A stretch of DNA of 64,000 nt from Parasedimentitalea psychrophila (lineage in GTDB: Bacteria > Pseudomonadota > Alphaproteobacteria > Rhodobacterales > Rhodobacteraceae). Both the position numbers and the translations under genes were made by a program. The notes under the pieces are model-generated. The model made no database searches and was not told the DNA's origin. It saw only the letters and a program-made list of their open reading frames with translations. Positions within the stretch are counted from its first letter, which is position 1. Each line of letters starts with the position of its first letter. The stretch is from NCBI RefSeq assembly GCF_030285785.1, contig NZ_CP127247.1, forward strand, positions 620,001 through 684,000, in the 5' to 3' direction. Shown here piece by piece: positions 9,086 through 19,641 of the stretch.

Positions 9086-9391
9086 TCATGTTTCCCGGAT
9101 AACCCGCGCTTCGCGCGCAATCGACCAATCTATCAACTGCCGCCATAAGGTTTCCGCCAAATCGGGGTCCAATCCCCCGGCCCCGGCTGTGTTGCGCACC
9201 TTGGTGACCACATCTTCCACCCTCTCAGGTATCCGTGCTGGCCAGCCATTGATTTGTTTTAGCGCAATCGCCCGGTCGATATACTCTGCCCGGGTGGTCA
9301 AAAGCGCAATAAGACGCCCATCAAGAGCGTCAATTTCGGCCCTTAACGCGTCCATGTCCCGGCAGTCCTGTGGTGGTGTCAATTGAGTCAT
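9086..9391 (-). CDS. chorismate mutase, AroQ class
   Basis: This 101-residue, all-helical AroQ-type chorismate mutase converts chorismate to prephenate in phenylalanine and tyrosine synthesis. The pattern RDMDALRAEIDALDGRLIAL then LLTTRAEYIDRAIALK carries the Arg and Lys residues that line the active site, and a second helical block ends in LIDWSIAREARVI. It lies between fhs and folD on the same strand, 39 bp before folD, so co-transcription is likely although the pathways differ. A related monofunctional isochorismate-pyruvate lyase is the main alternative, as it shares the fold. Confidence 0.85.
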   Translation of the reverse strand: MTQLTPPQDCRDMDALRAEIDALDGRLIALLTTRAEYIDRAIALKQINGWPARIPERVEDVVTKVRNTAGAGGLDPDLAETLWRQLIDWSIAREARVIRET

Positions 9392-9450
9392 GTCTTAAAA
9401 CTCCTGCGGCCCCGGGTTTCCCCGGGGCCGCAAAAAGCGCATATTCTGCC

Positions 9451-11127
9451 TTAGAACAAGCCTTGGATTTCGCCTTCGTCACTCAAACAAATGCTTTTCG
9501 CCGCTGGATTGCGCGGAAGACCCGGCATTGTCATGATGTCACCGCAGACTGCGACGATAAACCCAGCCCCCGCCGACAACCGCACTTCGCGAACCGGCAC
9601 CGAGTGGCCAACCGGCGCACCGCGCAATGTTGGATCAGTCGAGAAGGAATACTGCGTCTTGGCCATGCAGACCGGCAGATTTCCATAGCCCTGATCTTCC
9701 CAGTCTTTCAACTGGTTGCGGATCTTCTGATCAGCCAGCACCTCGTCGGCGCGATAGATACGCTTGGCGATGGTTTCGATCTTCTCAAACAGTGGCATGT
9801 CGTCCGGATAGATCGGCGCAAAATTACCCATGTCCGCATCGGCAATCTCAGCCACACGGGTTGCCAGCTCAGCCGAACCTTCCGAGCCCAGTTCCCAGTG
9901 ACGCGACAGGATCGCTTCTGAGCCCTGCGAGACCACAAAATCCTTGATCGCCTGCACTTCGGCATCGGAATCGGTGACAAAGTGGTTGATCGCGACAACC
10001 ACCGGAACCCCAAAGGATTTCATGTTTTCGATGTGACGGCCCAGGTTGGCACAGCCAGACATCACCGCCTCGACGTTCTCTGTTCCCAGATCAGCCTTGG
10101 CAACACCACCGTTCATTTTCATCGCACGTACGGTCGCAACCAGAACCACCACCGAGGGGGCCAGGCCTGCTTTGCGGCACTTGATGTTCATGAACTTCTC
10201 GGCACCCAAGTCAGCGCCAAAGCCCGCCTCGGTGACAACATAATCCGCCACTTTCAGCGCCGTCTTGGTGGCAATGACCGAGTTACAGCCGTGGGCGATA
10301 TTGGCAAATGGGCCACCGTGAACAAAGGCCGGGTTGTTTTCCAGCGTCTGCACCAGGTTTGGCTGCATCGCGTCTTTCAGCAGTACGGTCATGGCGCCAT
10401 CGGCTTCGATATCGCGGCAATAGACTGGCGTCTTGTCACGACGATAGGCAACGATGATGTCACCCAGACGCTTTTCCAGGTCTTTCAGATTGTTGGCCAG
10501 ACACAGGATCGCCATCACTTCCGAGGCAACGGTGATGTCAAAGCCGGTTTCGCGGGGGAAACCATTGGCAACGCCACCCAGGCTGGCGGTGATCTGACGC
10601 AGGGCGCGGTCGTTCATGTCGACCACCCGACGCCAGACAACACGACGGGTGTCGATTTCCAGATCATTGCCCCAATAGATGTGGTTGTCGATCATCGCCG
10701 ACAGCAGCGAATGGGCCGAGGTGATGGCGTGGAAGTCACCGGTGAAATGCAGGTTCATGTCCTCCATCGGCACGATCTGTGCATAGCCGCCACCAGCAGC
10801 GCCACCCTTCATACCAAAGTTCGGACCCAAGGACGCCTCGCGGATACAAACCATGGCGTTCTTGCCGATGCGGTTCAGCCCGTCCCCCAGACCAACGGTG
10901 GTGGTGGTCTTGCCTTCACCGGCCGGAGTTGGGTTGATCGCGGTCACCAGGATCAGCTTGCCATCGGTGCGGTCTTGAACCGAGTTGATGAACGACTGGC
11001 TGATTTTCGCCTTGTCGTGGCCGTAAGGAACCAGATCGTTACTGGAGATGCCCAGCTTGGCGCCGATCTCCTGAATTGGACGCTTTTGCGCTTCGCGCGC
11101 AATCTCAATATCGCTTTTGTAGCTCAT
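9451..11127 (-). CDS. fhs: formate-tetrahydrofolate ligase
   Basis: This 558-residue cytosolic enzyme makes 10-formyl-THF from formate, THF and ATP. The P-loop [18 protein letters not shown] and the long conserved segments [19 protein letters not shown] and [15 protein letters not shown] identify the family, and the length is as usual. The ATG at 11127 (start [10 protein letters not shown]) is preferred to an upstream one at 11190 because it matches the family N-terminus and follows an AGGGGCCAGGG stretch. It is the first gene of the fhs-chorismate mutase-folD group. Confidence 0.96.
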   Translation of the reverse strand: MSYKSDIEIAREAQKRPIQEIGAKLGISSNDLVPYGHDKAKISQSFINSVQDRTDGKLILVTAINPTPAGEGKTTTTVGLGDGLNRIGKNAMVCIREASLGPNFGMKGGAAGGGYAQIVPMEDMNLHFTGDFHAITSAHSLLSAMIDNHIYWGNDLEIDTRRVVWRRVVDMNDRALRQITASLGGVANGFPRETGFDITVASEVMAILCLANNLKDLEKRLGDIIVAYRRDKTPVYCRDIEADGAMTVLLKDAMQPNLVQTLENNPAFVHGGPFANIAHGCNSVIATKTALKVADYVVTEAGFGADLGAEKFMNIKCRKAGLAPSVVVLVATVRAMKMNGGVAKADLGTENVEAVMSGCANLGRHIENMKSFGVPVVVAINHFVTDSDAEVQAIKDFVVSQGSEAILSRHWELGSEGSAELATRVAEIADADMGNFAPIYPDDMPLFEKIETIAKRIYRADEVLADQKIRNQLKDWEDQGYGNLPVCMAKTQYSFSTDPTLRGAPVGHSVPVREVRLSAGAGFIVAVCGDIMTMPGLPRNPAAKSICLSDEGEIQGLF

Positions 11128-11298
11128 GGCCCTGGCCCCTGGTCTCAGATGTTGCAGTTTTTGCGGCATACTATCGCCGACACTCATCAAGCCATAGCTC
11201 TGATAGCCGTTTTGCAGAGCATGATTTCCGACATTTTCAGGACGCGAAACGGCGTAACTGCAACTCCAGACTGCAGATCTGAAATCCGCCTCGGGCCG

Positions 11299-11883
11299 TC
11301 ATTGCGATTGTGGCGTCCAGGGCCTCTGATCCGGAATAAAAAGTCGCAACCTATCGCCAATCGCCAATCGCCCCGGCCGCTCGACCCAGCCAGTGATTCC
11401 CCGGCGGTTCTTCGCCGCCGGTTTGAATTTGGGACCAAATCCGGGGTGCTCCTTGTCAATTTCCCGCCCCGGAAATAGGCAAGGCCGGTTTTCCATATCC
11501 ACCACCAGCGTCACCCCATCCGGGCCCTGCAACCGCGACGACGGCGGAATAAAGCTAAAGTCCGGAATGCCACGCAGCACGATCGACACCCCCAGATGCG
11601 CCGGGTCCAGTGCCTGCATCGCCATATCAGCCGCAATCAGGGCCAGCTCTTCCTCGGACAGAATGGTCAGCTGACGCACATTGCGGATTTCGGTGCCCTG
11701 CGGGTACAGATCCCTCACCCGAACACAGGAGGCGCGGTTGTGCCCCGCGTGGCGCGCCCCCGCATCGCCGTCAAATCCAAAATCCAGATGCGCCACCAGG
11801 GCGGCCCGAAGCCCCGCATCCGCAGCGACATGCCCCAACCAGGTAATCTCCCCCTGAAACTCAACTTCACGTAGTGTCGGCAT
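11299..11883 (-). CDS. MOSC domain protein
   Basis: This 194-residue single-domain protein is of the MOSC superfamily, the domain found at the C-terminus of molybdenum cofactor sulfurases and in YiiM-type proteins. Features include the HAGHNRASCVRVRDLYPQG entry, the RQLTILSEEELALIAADM strand-helix block, and a C-terminal beta region with RRGITGWVERPGRLAIGD. It probably handles a sulfur- or molybdopterin-linked reaction in the cytosol, but the substrate is unknown. It stands alone between fhs and ftsH. Confidence 0.78.
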   Translation of the reverse strand: MPTLREVEFQGEITWLGHVAADAGLRAALVAHLDFGFDGDAGARHAGHNRASCVRVRDLYPQGTEIRNVRQLTILSEEELALIAADMAMQALDPAHLGVSIVLRGIPDFSFIPPSSRLQGPDGVTLVVDMENRPCLFPGREIDKEHPGFGPKFKPAAKNRRGITGWVERPGRLAIGDRLRLFIPDQRPWTPQSQ

Positions 11884-11915
11884 ATCACTCTCCCTGCAAA
11901 TCCCCCTGGTCAGGG

Positions 11916-11943
11916 TTTCTTTTTGCTAAAAATACTCAAATCC
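11916..11943 (-). repeat. 3'-UTR element, copy 2 (28 bp)
   Basis: On the minus strand this reads GGATTTGAGTATTTTTAGCA followed by AAAAGAAA. It lies 76 bp downstream of the ftsH stop, past the ftsH terminator, and differs from copy 1 at only two positions. Confidence 0.7.
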
Positions 11944-11967
11944 ACCCTAGCCCACAGGCTCAGCGCA

Positions 11968-12004
11968 TAAAAAAGGCCCGGGCACCTATCAAGGTATCCG
12001 GGCC
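11968..12004 (-). terminator. ftsH intrinsic terminator
   Basis: On the minus strand a long GC-rich stem (GGCCCGG / CCGGGCC plus three inner pairs) is followed directly by six T residues. It starts 15 bp after the ftsH stop codon. Confidence 0.88.
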
Positions 12005-12018
12005 ATTGTGTTTTGATA

Positions 12019-13938
12019 TCAGGCCGAGGGTTCCGGCTCCATGTCGCCTTCGGGCGGCGCCTTCTTTGGCTTGGCCTTGGGTATAGCGGTGACCGAGGCA
12101 TTGCCCTGATCCGCGTCATCGTCCTCGTCATCATTGGCGCTCGGCAACTCGCCGTTCATCACCCGCTTGATCTCTTCACCGGTCAGAGTCTCATATTCCA
12201 GAAGACCCTGCGCCAGCCGTTCAAAGCCTTCGGCATTGTCAGACAGAATTTTAAACGCCCGCTCATAACCATCATCAATCAGGCGTTTCACTTCGCCCTC
12301 AATCAGCTCTTTGGTCGCGGCTGAAACCGAGAAGCCGCCAGCGCCTCCATTGCTCTGATAACCCGCAGCGGCTTCCTGGTAGTCAATATTACCGACCGTA
12401 TCGGACATGCCCCATTGCATCACCATCGCCCGCGCCAGTCCCGAGGCCTGCTGGATATCGCCCGCTGGCCCATTGGAGACTTCGCCGTCGCCGTATTTGA
12501 TGATTTCGGCAGCCTTGCCCGCCATGCACATGGCCAGACGCTGGTGGCACTCTTCCTTGAACATGTTCAGACGGTCAAACTCCGGCAGGCTCATCACCAT
12601 GCCCAGTGCCGATCCGCGCGGAATGATGGTCGCCTTATAGACCGGATCACATTTCGGCAGGGTAATCCCCACAACCGCGTGGCCGGCCTCGTGATAGGCG
12701 GTCATTTCCTTTTGCTCCTGGGTCATCACCATAGAGCGGCGCTCGGCCCCCATCATCACCTTGTCCTTGGCGCTTTCAAAATCATCCATGGTGACAAAGC
12801 GACGGCCAAGGCGGGCCGCCAACAGGGCCGCCTCATTGACCAGATTGGCCAGATCAGCGCCCGAGAACCCCGGTGTCCCCCGCGCGATAATACGCAGATC
12901 CACATCTGGTCCCAGCGGCGTCTTGCGGGCATGCACCCCCAAAATCTTCTCGCGGCCTTTGATGTCGGGGTTGCCAACAGTCACCGTACGGTCAAAACGA
13001 CCGGGACGCAGCAAGGCAGGGTCCAGCACGTCTTTGCGGTTGGTGGCCGCCAGAATGATCACACCCTCGTTGGCCTCAAAGCCATCCATCTCCACCAGCA
13101 ACTGGTTCAAAGTCTGTTCACGCTCATCATTGCCACCACCATAACCGGCACCCCGATGGCGACCGACAGCGTCGATCTCATCGATAAACACGATACACGG
13201 CGCATTCTTTTTGGCCTGCTCGAACATGTCACGCACCCGCGAAGCACCAACACCCACGAACATTTCGACAAAGTCCGAACCAGAAATGGTAAAGAACGGC
13301 ACCCCGGCCTCGCCGGCAATGGCGCGCGCCAGCAGCGTTTTACCGGTGCCCGGAGGGCCCACCAGCAAAGCACCCTTGGGGATCTTGCCACCCAGGCGGC
13401 TGAATTTCTGCGGGTTGCGCAGGAACTCGACGATCTCTTCCAGCTCTTCCTTGGCTTCATCAATGCCAGCCACGTCATCAAAGGTCACCCGACCCTGTTT
13501 CTCGGTCAGCATCTTGGCCTTGGACTTGCCAAAGCCCATCGCGCCGCCTTTGCCGCCGCCTTGCATCCGGTTCATAAAGTAAACCCAGACACCAATGAGC
13601 AGCAGGAATGGCAGCAGCGTGATCAGAAACGCCTGAAACCCGGACTGGGTCTGTTTTTCAGCCCGCACAGGGACATTGTTCTCGATCAACAGCCTTGTGA
13701 CCTCAGCATCTGTCGGTTTGATGGTCAGGTAGCTGTTGCCATCAGACCCGGCAAAGCGAATTTGCTCGCCATCGAGGATGACATTGGTCACCCCGCCGCC
13801 TTCAACTGCGGTGACAAATTCAGAAAAGGTCTTTTCCTGGCTCTGCATCGAGCTGCCCGAACCGCTGAACATATTGAACAGCGCCAAGACCAGTAGAAAC
13901 AGAATGACCCAGAAGGCGATATTACGTGCGTTGCCCAA
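12019..13938 (-). CDS. ftsH: ATP-dependent zinc metalloprotease FtsH
   Basis: This 639-residue membrane-bound AAA+ protease degrades membrane and regulatory proteins. It has two N-terminal membrane segments (about residues 7-25 and 105-125) around a periplasmic domain. The AAA module has Walker A GPPGTGKT, and the zinc site is HEAGH. The start is a TTG at 13938, supported by the family N-terminus [10 protein letters not shown] and by AGGAGAG 5 bases upstream. It follows tilS on the same strand, as in many bacteria. The C-terminal 50 residues are acidic, then Pro/Lys-rich, and poorly conserved in the family. Confidence 0.96.
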   Translation of the reverse strand: MGNARNIAFWVILFLLVLALFNMFSGSGSSMQSQEKTFSEFVTAVEGGGVTNVILDGEQIRFAGSDGNSYLTIKPTDAEVTRLLIENNVPVRAEKQTQSGFQAFLITLLPFLLLIGVWVYFMNRMQGGGKGGAMGFGKSKAKMLTEKQGRVTFDDVAGIDEAKEELEEIVEFLRNPQKFSRLGGKIPKGALLVGPPGTGKTLLARAIAGEAGVPFFTISGSDFVEMFVGVGASRVRDMFEQAKKNAPCIVFIDEIDAVGRHRGAGYGGGNDEREQTLNQLLVEMDGFEANEGVIILAATNRKDVLDPALLRPGRFDRTVTVGNPDIKGREKILGVHARKTPLGPDVDLRIIARGTPGFSGADLANLVNEAALLAARLGRRFVTMDDFESAKDKVMMGAERRSMVMTQEQKEMTAYHEAGHAVVGITLPKCDPVYKATIIPRGSALGMVMSLPEFDRLNMFKEECHQRLAMCMAGKAAEIIKYGDGEVSNGPAGDIQQASGLARAMVMQWGMSDTVGNIDYQEAAAGYQSNGGAGGFSVSAATKELIEGEVKRLIDDGYERAFKILSDNAEGFERLAQGLLEYETLTGEEIKRVMNGELPSANDDEDDDADQGNASVTAIPKAKPKKAPPEGDMEPEPSA

Positions 13939-14015
13939 GGCAGCTCTCCTAGTTTTTGAGGCATGCCATTCGACACACCTGCTTTGATGCTAAAATAAGG
14001 ATCATTCTGTCAGGT

Positions 14016-15266
14016 TCAATGCGATAAAAGCCCTGTATAGAACTCTTCGTCAGAAATTACCGCATTTACCGTCCATCCATTGGCCATTTTGGCCAGCGGC
14101 GCGGCGATCAGCTGCTGATTTCGCCACAAAGCGGGCGTCGCCTCCAGCAGCTCTCGCGGACAGCCAGAATCGCGCCAGTCCGGGCATAGCAACAGGCCCG
14201 CCTGCCCCAAGGGTCGCTGCTCCAGCTGCTGTGGGTCGCCGCCCTGAAAACACCAGCGCTTGTCCCAGACCGCATCCGCCGGTGCCACTTCATTGCGCAC
14301 CGCATTATATTCACGACAGACCCAGATCTGCCCCCGGCGAGACAGAATACGACAGCCGCCCAGGGTCAATCCGCCGCCCCTGCGCACAACATCCAAAGCC
14401 TTGCCCATGACCCGCCGCCGCAGTGGATACTCGGCGCCCGAGACCCAGCGCAGGGCGCCCGACAGCAAGCGGTGGATGATCTCATCCGGCTGATCGCGCA
14501 GCCTGACTTCGTCAAAAGCCACGCCTCCACAGATCGTTTGCGCCAGCTCCCTTGCCAATTTAAATGCAATTAAATCAAGAGCTTCTTTAGCTTTTGCCAT
14601 ATTTTCGGCCACCGCTGACAGCGATTCGATGGTCAGCCCCAGCGGCGCTAGATCTTTCATCGCCTGACGCAGGCGCACCCGTTCAAAGCGTCGATCCTGA
14701 TTGGAGGGATCCTCAACCCAGGTCAGATCATTCTGTGTCAGATAGCTGCGCAACTGGGCGCGTGTCACCTTGAGCAGCGGCCGCAGCAGGGTGATTTCAT
14801 TCAGCGCGCGACGCTGCGGCATCGCCGCCAATCCGTCGACCCCTGCCGAACGCGCCAACCGCATCAAAACCGTTTCCGCCTGATCATCGGCGGTATGACC
14901 CAGCGCCAACACCGGTATCTGTCGGCGCTGTGCCCAGTCCCCCAGCAGCCGGTATCTGGCCCGGCGGGCCTGATCCTGAAGATTGCCCTCGCCCTGCCAG
15001 CCCTGCCAGAGCAAAATTTCGTGATCGACGGCCATTCGGCTCGCTATTGCCGCCACTTGCCGCGCTTCCTGCGCCGAACCCTCGCGCAGCCCGTGGTCAA
15101 CGGTCGCAGCCAGAATTTCCACCTGGTGACCCTGAAAACACCGGGTCAGCAGGTGTAGCAAGGCCATCGAATCGCCGCCACCCGACAGCGCCACCCCCAC
15201 ACGGGGTGGCAACGCCCCCCGGATATCAGCCTGAAAATGAGCGCGGACTTCGGACAGAATATTCAT
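14016..15266 (-). CDS. tilS: tRNA(Ile)-lysidine synthase TilS
   Basis: This 416-residue PP-loop ATPase modifies C34 of tRNA-Ile(CAU) to lysidine so that it reads AUA. The PP-loop SGGGDS is at residues 28-33, and the GHTADDQAETVLMRLARSAG block that follows is diagnostic. A less conserved C-terminal region holds the substrate-binding domain. It begins 10 bp after cpoB and precedes ftsH, an order common in alphaproteobacteria. It is essential in most bacteria. Confidence 0.93.
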   Translation of the reverse strand: MNILSEVRAHFQADIRGALPPRVGVALSGGGDSMALLHLLTRCFQGHQVEILAATVDHGLREGSAQEARQVAAIASRMAVDHEILLWQGWQGEGNLQDQARRARYRLLGDWAQRRQIPVLALGHTADDQAETVLMRLARSAGVDGLAAMPQRRALNEITLLRPLLKVTRAQLRSYLTQNDLTWVEDPSNQDRRFERVRLRQAMKDLAPLGLTIESLSAVAENMAKAKEALDLIAFKLARELAQTICGGVAFDEVRLRDQPDEIIHRLLSGALRWVSGAEYPLRRRVMGKALDVVRRGGGLTLGGCRILSRRGQIWVCREYNAVRNEVAPADAVWDKRWCFQGGDPQQLEQRPLGQAGLLLCPDWRDSGCPRELLEATPALWRNQQLIAAPLAKMANGWTVNAVISDEEFYTGLLSH

Positions 15267-15276
15267 GCTGTGTCGG

Positions 15277-16092
15277 TCAAGAACAGCTCAGCGTCGCCAT
15301 TTCCTGTTCCGCTGCCAGAACCGCCGCGGTATCGGGAAAGCGCGCTTTGACCTCGGAGAGGGTCACGCAGGCCTGGCTGGATTGTCCCAGACGGCCCAGC
15401 GCGGCGCCCAGCTCAAACAGGGCTTGGGGCGCGATGGCACCTGTTGAATTGCCGGTAAAAGCGGCCAGATATGCGCGCGCCGCCTCGCGGGTGTCGCCCA
15501 AACCGTCCAGCGCCTTGCCCCGGTTGTAATGGGCCTCGGCGGCCAGCGGACTGCCGGGATAGGCAACGTCGAAACTGGCAAGCCGCGCCGCTGCATCCTG
15601 ATAATTGCCCGCGCTCAGAGCCTGTTTGGCAGCGTCAAAATCCGCAAGTTCCCCCACCGCCAACTCATCCGAGGTATCAACCGGTGACTGACCATTCGGC
15701 GCTTGGGTTTCGGTGTCGCCGCCCAGCGTCGAGGTTTCCCCCAACTGGCTGATATCGCCACCCTCCAATTCGACCAGACGGAACTCCAGATCACCAATCC
15801 GGTTAGTGCCATCCGCCACCACGCGGTCGATCCGGTGTTCCAGCCGCTCGGTCTGCGAGGTCAGCCCCTGCAACGCGTTCTCTATCGCGCCAACCCGGTC
15901 CAGAACGGATTGACCGCCCAGACTGGTGCCCGGCGCCCCGGTGGTGGACAGCTCACGCTTCAACCGCTGGATTTCCACGTGCAGAACCGTCAACTCCTGA
16001 CGGATATCAGCCAAGGTTTGCTGATCCTGCGCCCTTAGGCCTGCAGGAACAAAAGCAACGGCCGCGATCACGGCAAGAGCATAAAGACGCAT
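15277..16092 (-). CDS. cpoB: Tol-Pal system coordinator CpoB (YbgF)
   Basis: This 271-residue periplasmic protein has a signal peptide (cleavage likely after AGLRA, about residue 20). A coiled-coil region follows (about residues 28-100), then an acidic linker, then a TPR-like C-terminal domain from about residue 150 (NYQDAAARLASFDVAYPGSP). In the known family it trimerises through the coiled coil, binds TolA, and links outer-membrane constriction to septal peptidoglycan synthesis. It lies 3 bp after pal, the usual end of a tol-pal operon. Confidence 0.9.
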   Translation of the reverse strand: MRLYALAVIAAVAFVPAGLRAQDQQTLADIRQELTVLHVEIQRLKRELSTTGAPGTSLGGQSVLDRVGAIENALQGLTSQTERLEHRIDRVVADGTNRIGDLEFRLVELEGGDISQLGETSTLGGDTETQAPNGQSPVDTSDELAVGELADFDAAKQALSAGNYQDAAARLASFDVAYPGSPLAAEAHYNRGKALDGLGDTREAARAYLAAFTGNSTGAIAPQALFELGAALGRLGQSSQACVTLSEVKARFPDTAAVLAAEQEMATLSCS

Positions 16093-16095
16093 GAT

Positions 16096-16593
16096 TTACC
16101 CCGTTAACCCGCCGGTCAGAATGGTCACCGCCCGGCGGTTCTGCGAATAGCAGCTCTCGGCCGAACAAATCTCAAGCGGCCGTTCCTTGCCATAGCTCAC
16201 CACCTGAATGCGGTTGCTGGCGACGCCACGCGACACCAGATACTCGCGCGCAACATTGGCGCGACGGGCGCCCAGGGCCAGGTTGTATTCCCGCGTGCCC
16301 TGCTCATCCGCGTGACCCTCAATGGTGGCGGTGTAATCGGTATTGGCCAGCAACCAGTTGGCCTGCGACAGCAGGATGCCCTGAGCCTCAGTTGTCAGCG
16401 AGGACTGATTCACCACAAACAACACCCGATCGCCGATCTCTTGCTGGAAATAGGCCGGGCTGGTCTGATCCGCCACGCCTCCCGCGCCACCACCGTTTAG
16501 GGTGCTGGAGTTGGAATTCCCCCCAGTCACGTTATCGCAAGCCGCAAGGGCCAGCGCCGAAGTGATAAGAATAACTTTTGTCAAACCGCTCAT
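16096..16593 (-). CDS. pal: peptidoglycan-associated lipoprotein Pal
   Basis: This 165-residue outer-membrane lipoprotein has a signal peptide ending in lipobox LAAC (Cys near residue 19), a Gly/Asn/Ser linker, and an OmpA-like peptidoglycan-binding domain. The domain has the motif EGHADEQGTREYNLALGARR that contacts diaminopimelate. It anchors the outer membrane to the wall and is relocated by TolB and TolA. It sits between tolB and cpoB. Confidence 0.95.
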   Translation of the reverse strand: MSGLTKVILITSALALAACDNVTGGNSNSSTLNGGGAGGVADQTSPAYFQQEIGDRVLFVVNQSSLTTEAQGILLSQANWLLANTDYTATIEGHADEQGTREYNLALGARRANVAREYLVSRGVASNRIQVVSYGKERPLEICSAESCYSQNRRAVTILTGGLTG

Positions 16594-16675
16594 GATGTCA
16601 GCCTCATGCTTTTGTCTTATGTTCCGTTAACCCTATCACAGGCCAATTGGCCACGCTATGGGGGTGATTTTCTTC

Positions 16676-18004
16676 TTAATTCTGCAATGGCGACCAGGCC
16701 GGATCCGAACCCCCGTCCGGGGTGCGCACCGGTCTTAGATTGCGGCCCGAGATATCCACCGAATACAGCAAGGCACGCCCATTGGCGCCTTGGGTTTCCC
16801 GGGTGAACATGATCACCCGGCCATTGGGCGACCATGTTGGCCCTTCATCGAGGAACGAGGCGGTCAGCAGCCGTTCCTCGCTGCCATCGGTGCGCATCAC
16901 GCCAATGTGGAACCGGCCCTTGTTCTGCTTGGTAAAGGCCAGCAGATCGCCGCGCGGTGACCAAACCGGAGTGCCGTAGCGCCCCTTGCCATGGCTGATC
17001 CGGCGCGCATCGCCGCCAGTTGCCGCCATCACATATAATTGCTGGCTGCCCGAGCGGTCGCTCTCAAACACGATCTGGCTGCCATCCGGCGAAAACGACG
17101 GCGCCGTCTCGATCGACGGCGCACTGGTCAGCCGGGTCAGCCTGCCACCGTTGATATCCATGGTGAAAAGATCGGTGTTGCCGCCCTGCGACTGCGAAAA
17201 CACCACCGTGCGACCATCCGGCGAGAACCGCGGCGCAAAGCTCATGATGCCATCATCGGTGGACAGCACCCGGCGCTGGACCTTGCCGATATCCATCACG
17301 TGGATCTGCGGAAAGCCGCTTTCATAGCTGGTATAGAGCACCCGGTCGCCACTGGGGGAAAACCGCGGTGCCAGCACAATCGAGGCACTGTTGGTCAGGA
17401 ACTGCACATTGGCACCATCATAATCCATGATCGCCAACCGCTTGCGACGGTCATTCTTGGGGCCGTTTTCCGAGACATAAACCACCCGGCTGTCGAAATA
17501 TGCGCCCTCGCCGGTGATCCGGCTGTAGATGGTATCTGCCACTTTATGGGCCATCCGCCGCCAACCTTCGGTGGTGCCGGTGAACTGCAAACCACCGCCA
17601 TCCAGCTCTTTGTCGGCGAACACATCGTAGCCCCGGAACCGCACCGTCAGCCGGTTGCCATTGACGCTGACCGCACCAGTGATCAGCGCCTGCGCGTTGA
17701 CTGCCTTCCAATCGGCAAATTGCACTGTCGCGTTGAAATCGGTGACTTTTGAGATATGTGCCGAGGCCGGGATCTCGCGGAACAAGCCAGTGCCGCTCAG
17801 ATCCGAGGCAATCACCCGTGAAATCTGCGCGGACATCTCGCTCGCCGAGGCGGTTTCGGCAATGAAACTGGGCACCGCATAGGGCAGCGGTTCGATGACA
17901 CCATCGGTGATTTCAATCCGCAATGGCCCATTTTGCGCCACCGCAGAGGCAGCCGGAGCAAACACCGCCGCAGCCAGCAAAACACCTGTCAGAAAAATCC
18001 TCAT
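16676..18004 (-). CDS. tolB: Tol-Pal periplasmic protein TolB
   Basis: This 442-residue periplasmic protein has a signal peptide (about residues 1-22). An N-terminal TolB domain (about 25-160) is followed by a six-bladed beta-propeller built of repeated SPDG/SPSGD motifs (for example [32 protein letters not shown]). It binds Pal and is released by TolA. Its ATG overlaps the tolA stop by 4 bp (18001-18004), so translation is coupled. Length and motifs are normal. Confidence 0.95.
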   Translation of the reverse strand: MRIFLTGVLLAAAVFAPAASAVAQNGPLRIEITDGVIEPLPYAVPSFIAETASASEMSAQISRVIASDLSGTGLFREIPASAHISKVTDFNATVQFADWKAVNAQALITGAVSVNGNRLTVRFRGYDVFADKELDGGGLQFTGTTEGWRRMAHKVADTIYSRITGEGAYFDSRVVYVSENGPKNDRRKRLAIMDYDGANVQFLTNSASIVLAPRFSPSGDRVLYTSYESGFPQIHVMDIGKVQRRVLSTDDGIMSFAPRFSPDGRTVVFSQSQGGNTDLFTMDINGGRLTRLTSAPSIETAPSFSPDGSQIVFESDRSGSQQLYVMAATGGDARRISHGKGRYGTPVWSPRGDLLAFTKQNKGRFHIGVMRTDGSEERLLTASFLDEGPTWSPNGRVIMFTRETQGANGRALLYSVDISGRNLRPVRTPDGGSDPAWSPLQN

Positions 18005-19134
18005 TTGATCCGCATCCTTTCCGGATTGAATGTCATCTCAATATCACGCCATTGGCCGTATTTTTCAGGGGGAAGTTGGAACCCCTTTGCCCCGCAACGG
18101 ATAATCGCCCGCCGCGCTGCCTCAAATGCCTGTTTCGCTGCAATGCCCGAGCCGCCAGTGCTTGACAGCATTCGGATGCTGCCAACCTCCGGCTTGCCGT
18201 CCTGACTTAACGATACGCCCACAACCACGGTGGTGCCCAGTGCATCAGTCGAAAGTGAGCCAACATTCCAACAATTTGACACGGATATGCGCAGCGCATC
18301 TTTCTCACCCGAGGTCAAAGGCGGCCCCGAGGGCACAGGGGCAATCACCTCACCGCCCCCTGCGATCGCCTCGGCGACCGCATCGGCGACGGCATCATTT
18401 TGCACATCAGCTGGCTGTTCAATTGGCGCATCTGCCACGGTTGGCTCCGCCGGCGCCTCAGGCGGCGTAACCCGTCTGGGTCGTGTCTTGGGCCGCAGCG
18501 ATTGCCTCGGCGCAACGCTGGCCTGCTCGTCCTGTTCCTCGGCCTCGGTCACAATGCGATCACTGGCGGCTTCGGGCGCGGTTGCCTGCTGCACCTCTTG
18601 TTGCGTCTCGGCCCCTTCGTCCGGCGCGATCTCGGGCTGCACAATCTCGTCCACCGCAGTGTCCGGCGCAGGCGGCGCAATCGGAATGGGGGCCACCCGG
18701 TCAGCGGGCTGTGCGACGTGGCGCTCAATAGGCTCGGGCAGCGGGGGCACCACATCCGGCAGCGACGGAGGTTCCGGCGCTTGCGGCACCGGACTGGGCA
18801 CCGGTTCTGGCTCTGGCTCTGGCCGAGCGGCAACTTCAGGATCCGGCGCAGGCGGCGCGATGGGCTCTGGCACCAGGGTCTCTGGCACCGCATCGCTCTG
18901 GGTCGCCACCTCAGGCACGGCGGGCTCCTGGCCCGGAAGTGACAGTGTGGGTGGCTCATCGGCAATCTCAGGTGCGCTATGCTGCTGGCTCAACAGGGCA
19001 AACTCGGCACTGCTGATCACCGTGACCTCCTGCACCTGGAACGGCAGCGGCTCCGACGGGAACCAGGCGCCAAACACCACCCATCCCATCAGCCCGACAT
19101 GGGCCGTCAGAGATATTTTGGTCCCGGTTTGCAA
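18001..19134 (-). CDS. tolA: Tol-Pal inner-membrane linker TolA (TTG start)
   Basis: This 377-residue protein has one N-terminal membrane helix ([18 protein letters not shown]), a long Pro/Glu/Ala-rich periplasmic domain (about residues 50-260), and a C-terminal TolA/TonB-type domain with NCWNVGSL and [16 protein letters not shown]. It transmits proton-motive force from TolQR to TolB-Pal. No ATG can include the membrane helix, so the TTG at 19134 with a GGAG 8 bases upstream is taken as start. It lies in the same frame as tolR, four codons past the tolR TAG. The proline-rich linker replaces the alanine/lysine helix of enterobacterial TolA. Confidence 0.9.
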   Translation of the reverse strand: MQTGTKISLTAHVGLMGWVVFGAWFPSEPLPFQVQEVTVISSAEFALLSQQHSAPEIADEPPTLSLPGQEPAVPEVATQSDAVPETLVPEPIAPPAPDPEVAARPEPEPEPVPSPVPQAPEPPSLPDVVPPLPEPIERHVAQPADRVAPIPIAPPAPDTAVDEIVQPEIAPDEGAETQQEVQQATAPEAASDRIVTEAEEQDEQASVAPRQSLRPKTRPRRVTPPEAPAEPTVADAPIEQPADVQNDAVADAVAEAIAGGGEVIAPVPSGPPLTSGEKDALRISVSNCWNVGSLSTDALGTTVVVGVSLSQDGKPEVGSIRMLSSTGGSGIAAKQAFEAARRAIIRCGAKGFQLPPEKYGQWRDIEMTFNPERMRIK

Positions 19135-19146
19135 GATGCTGCTCCG

Positions 19147-19638
19147 CTATTGCCCGGCCGCAGCCGGATCAGCCGGATCAGCCAGCTCTGGCCCGCCAAT
19201 ATCCGTCACCAGCCCGACATTCGAGAAGCCACCGGCATTCAGCGCCCCCATGACTTTCATCACCTGCTCATAAGGCAAGCCGCCATCAGCCCGCAAAAAC
19301 ACCCGGTCAGAGGTGCGTTCAGCCGCAATCGCCCGCAGTTTGCTTACCAGCTCGCTGGGCGCCACCGGCGTGGTCATGATCTGCACCTCACCCGCCAAGG
19401 TCAGGGTCACCGTCAAGGGTTCATCCTGATCCCCCGGCAAGGCACCGGCAGCGATCTTGGGCAGCGCAACCGGCACCCCAACCGTCGACAGTGGCGCTGC
19501 CACCATAAAGATGATCAACAGCACCAGCATCACATCGACAAAAGGCGTCACATTGATTTCAGCCATCGGCCGGGTGCGCCCCCGACGACGGCCCCGGCGG
19601 CGTCCACCCTCCGAGGATTGCTGTGCCGCGCCCGCCAT
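19147..19638 (-). CDS. tolR: Tol-Pal inner-membrane protein TolR
   Basis: This 163-residue ExbD/TolR-family protein has an Arg-rich cytoplasmic N-terminus (GGRRRGRRRGRTRP) and a single membrane helix. The helix carries the proton-relay aspartate in INVTPFVDVMLVLLIIFM. A periplasmic domain follows. It works with TolQ as stator of the energised complex. It starts 3 bp after tolQ. The C-terminus is short and Ala/Pro/Asp-rich. Confidence 0.95.
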   Translation of the reverse strand: MAGAAQQSSEGGRRRGRRRGRTRPMAEINVTPFVDVMLVLLIIFMVAAPLSTVGVPVALPKIAAGALPGDQDEPLTVTLTLAGEVQIMTTPVAPSELVSKLRAIAAERTSDRVFLRADGGLPYEQVMKVMGALNAGGFSNVGLVTDIGGPELADPADPAAAGQ

Positions 19639-19641
19639 CGC

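Noticed and set aside
9982-13896. Long antisense frames opposite fhs (9982-11478) and ftsH (12415-13896)
   Set aside because: They are by-products of GC-rich codon use on the other strand; the sense genes have full family motifs.
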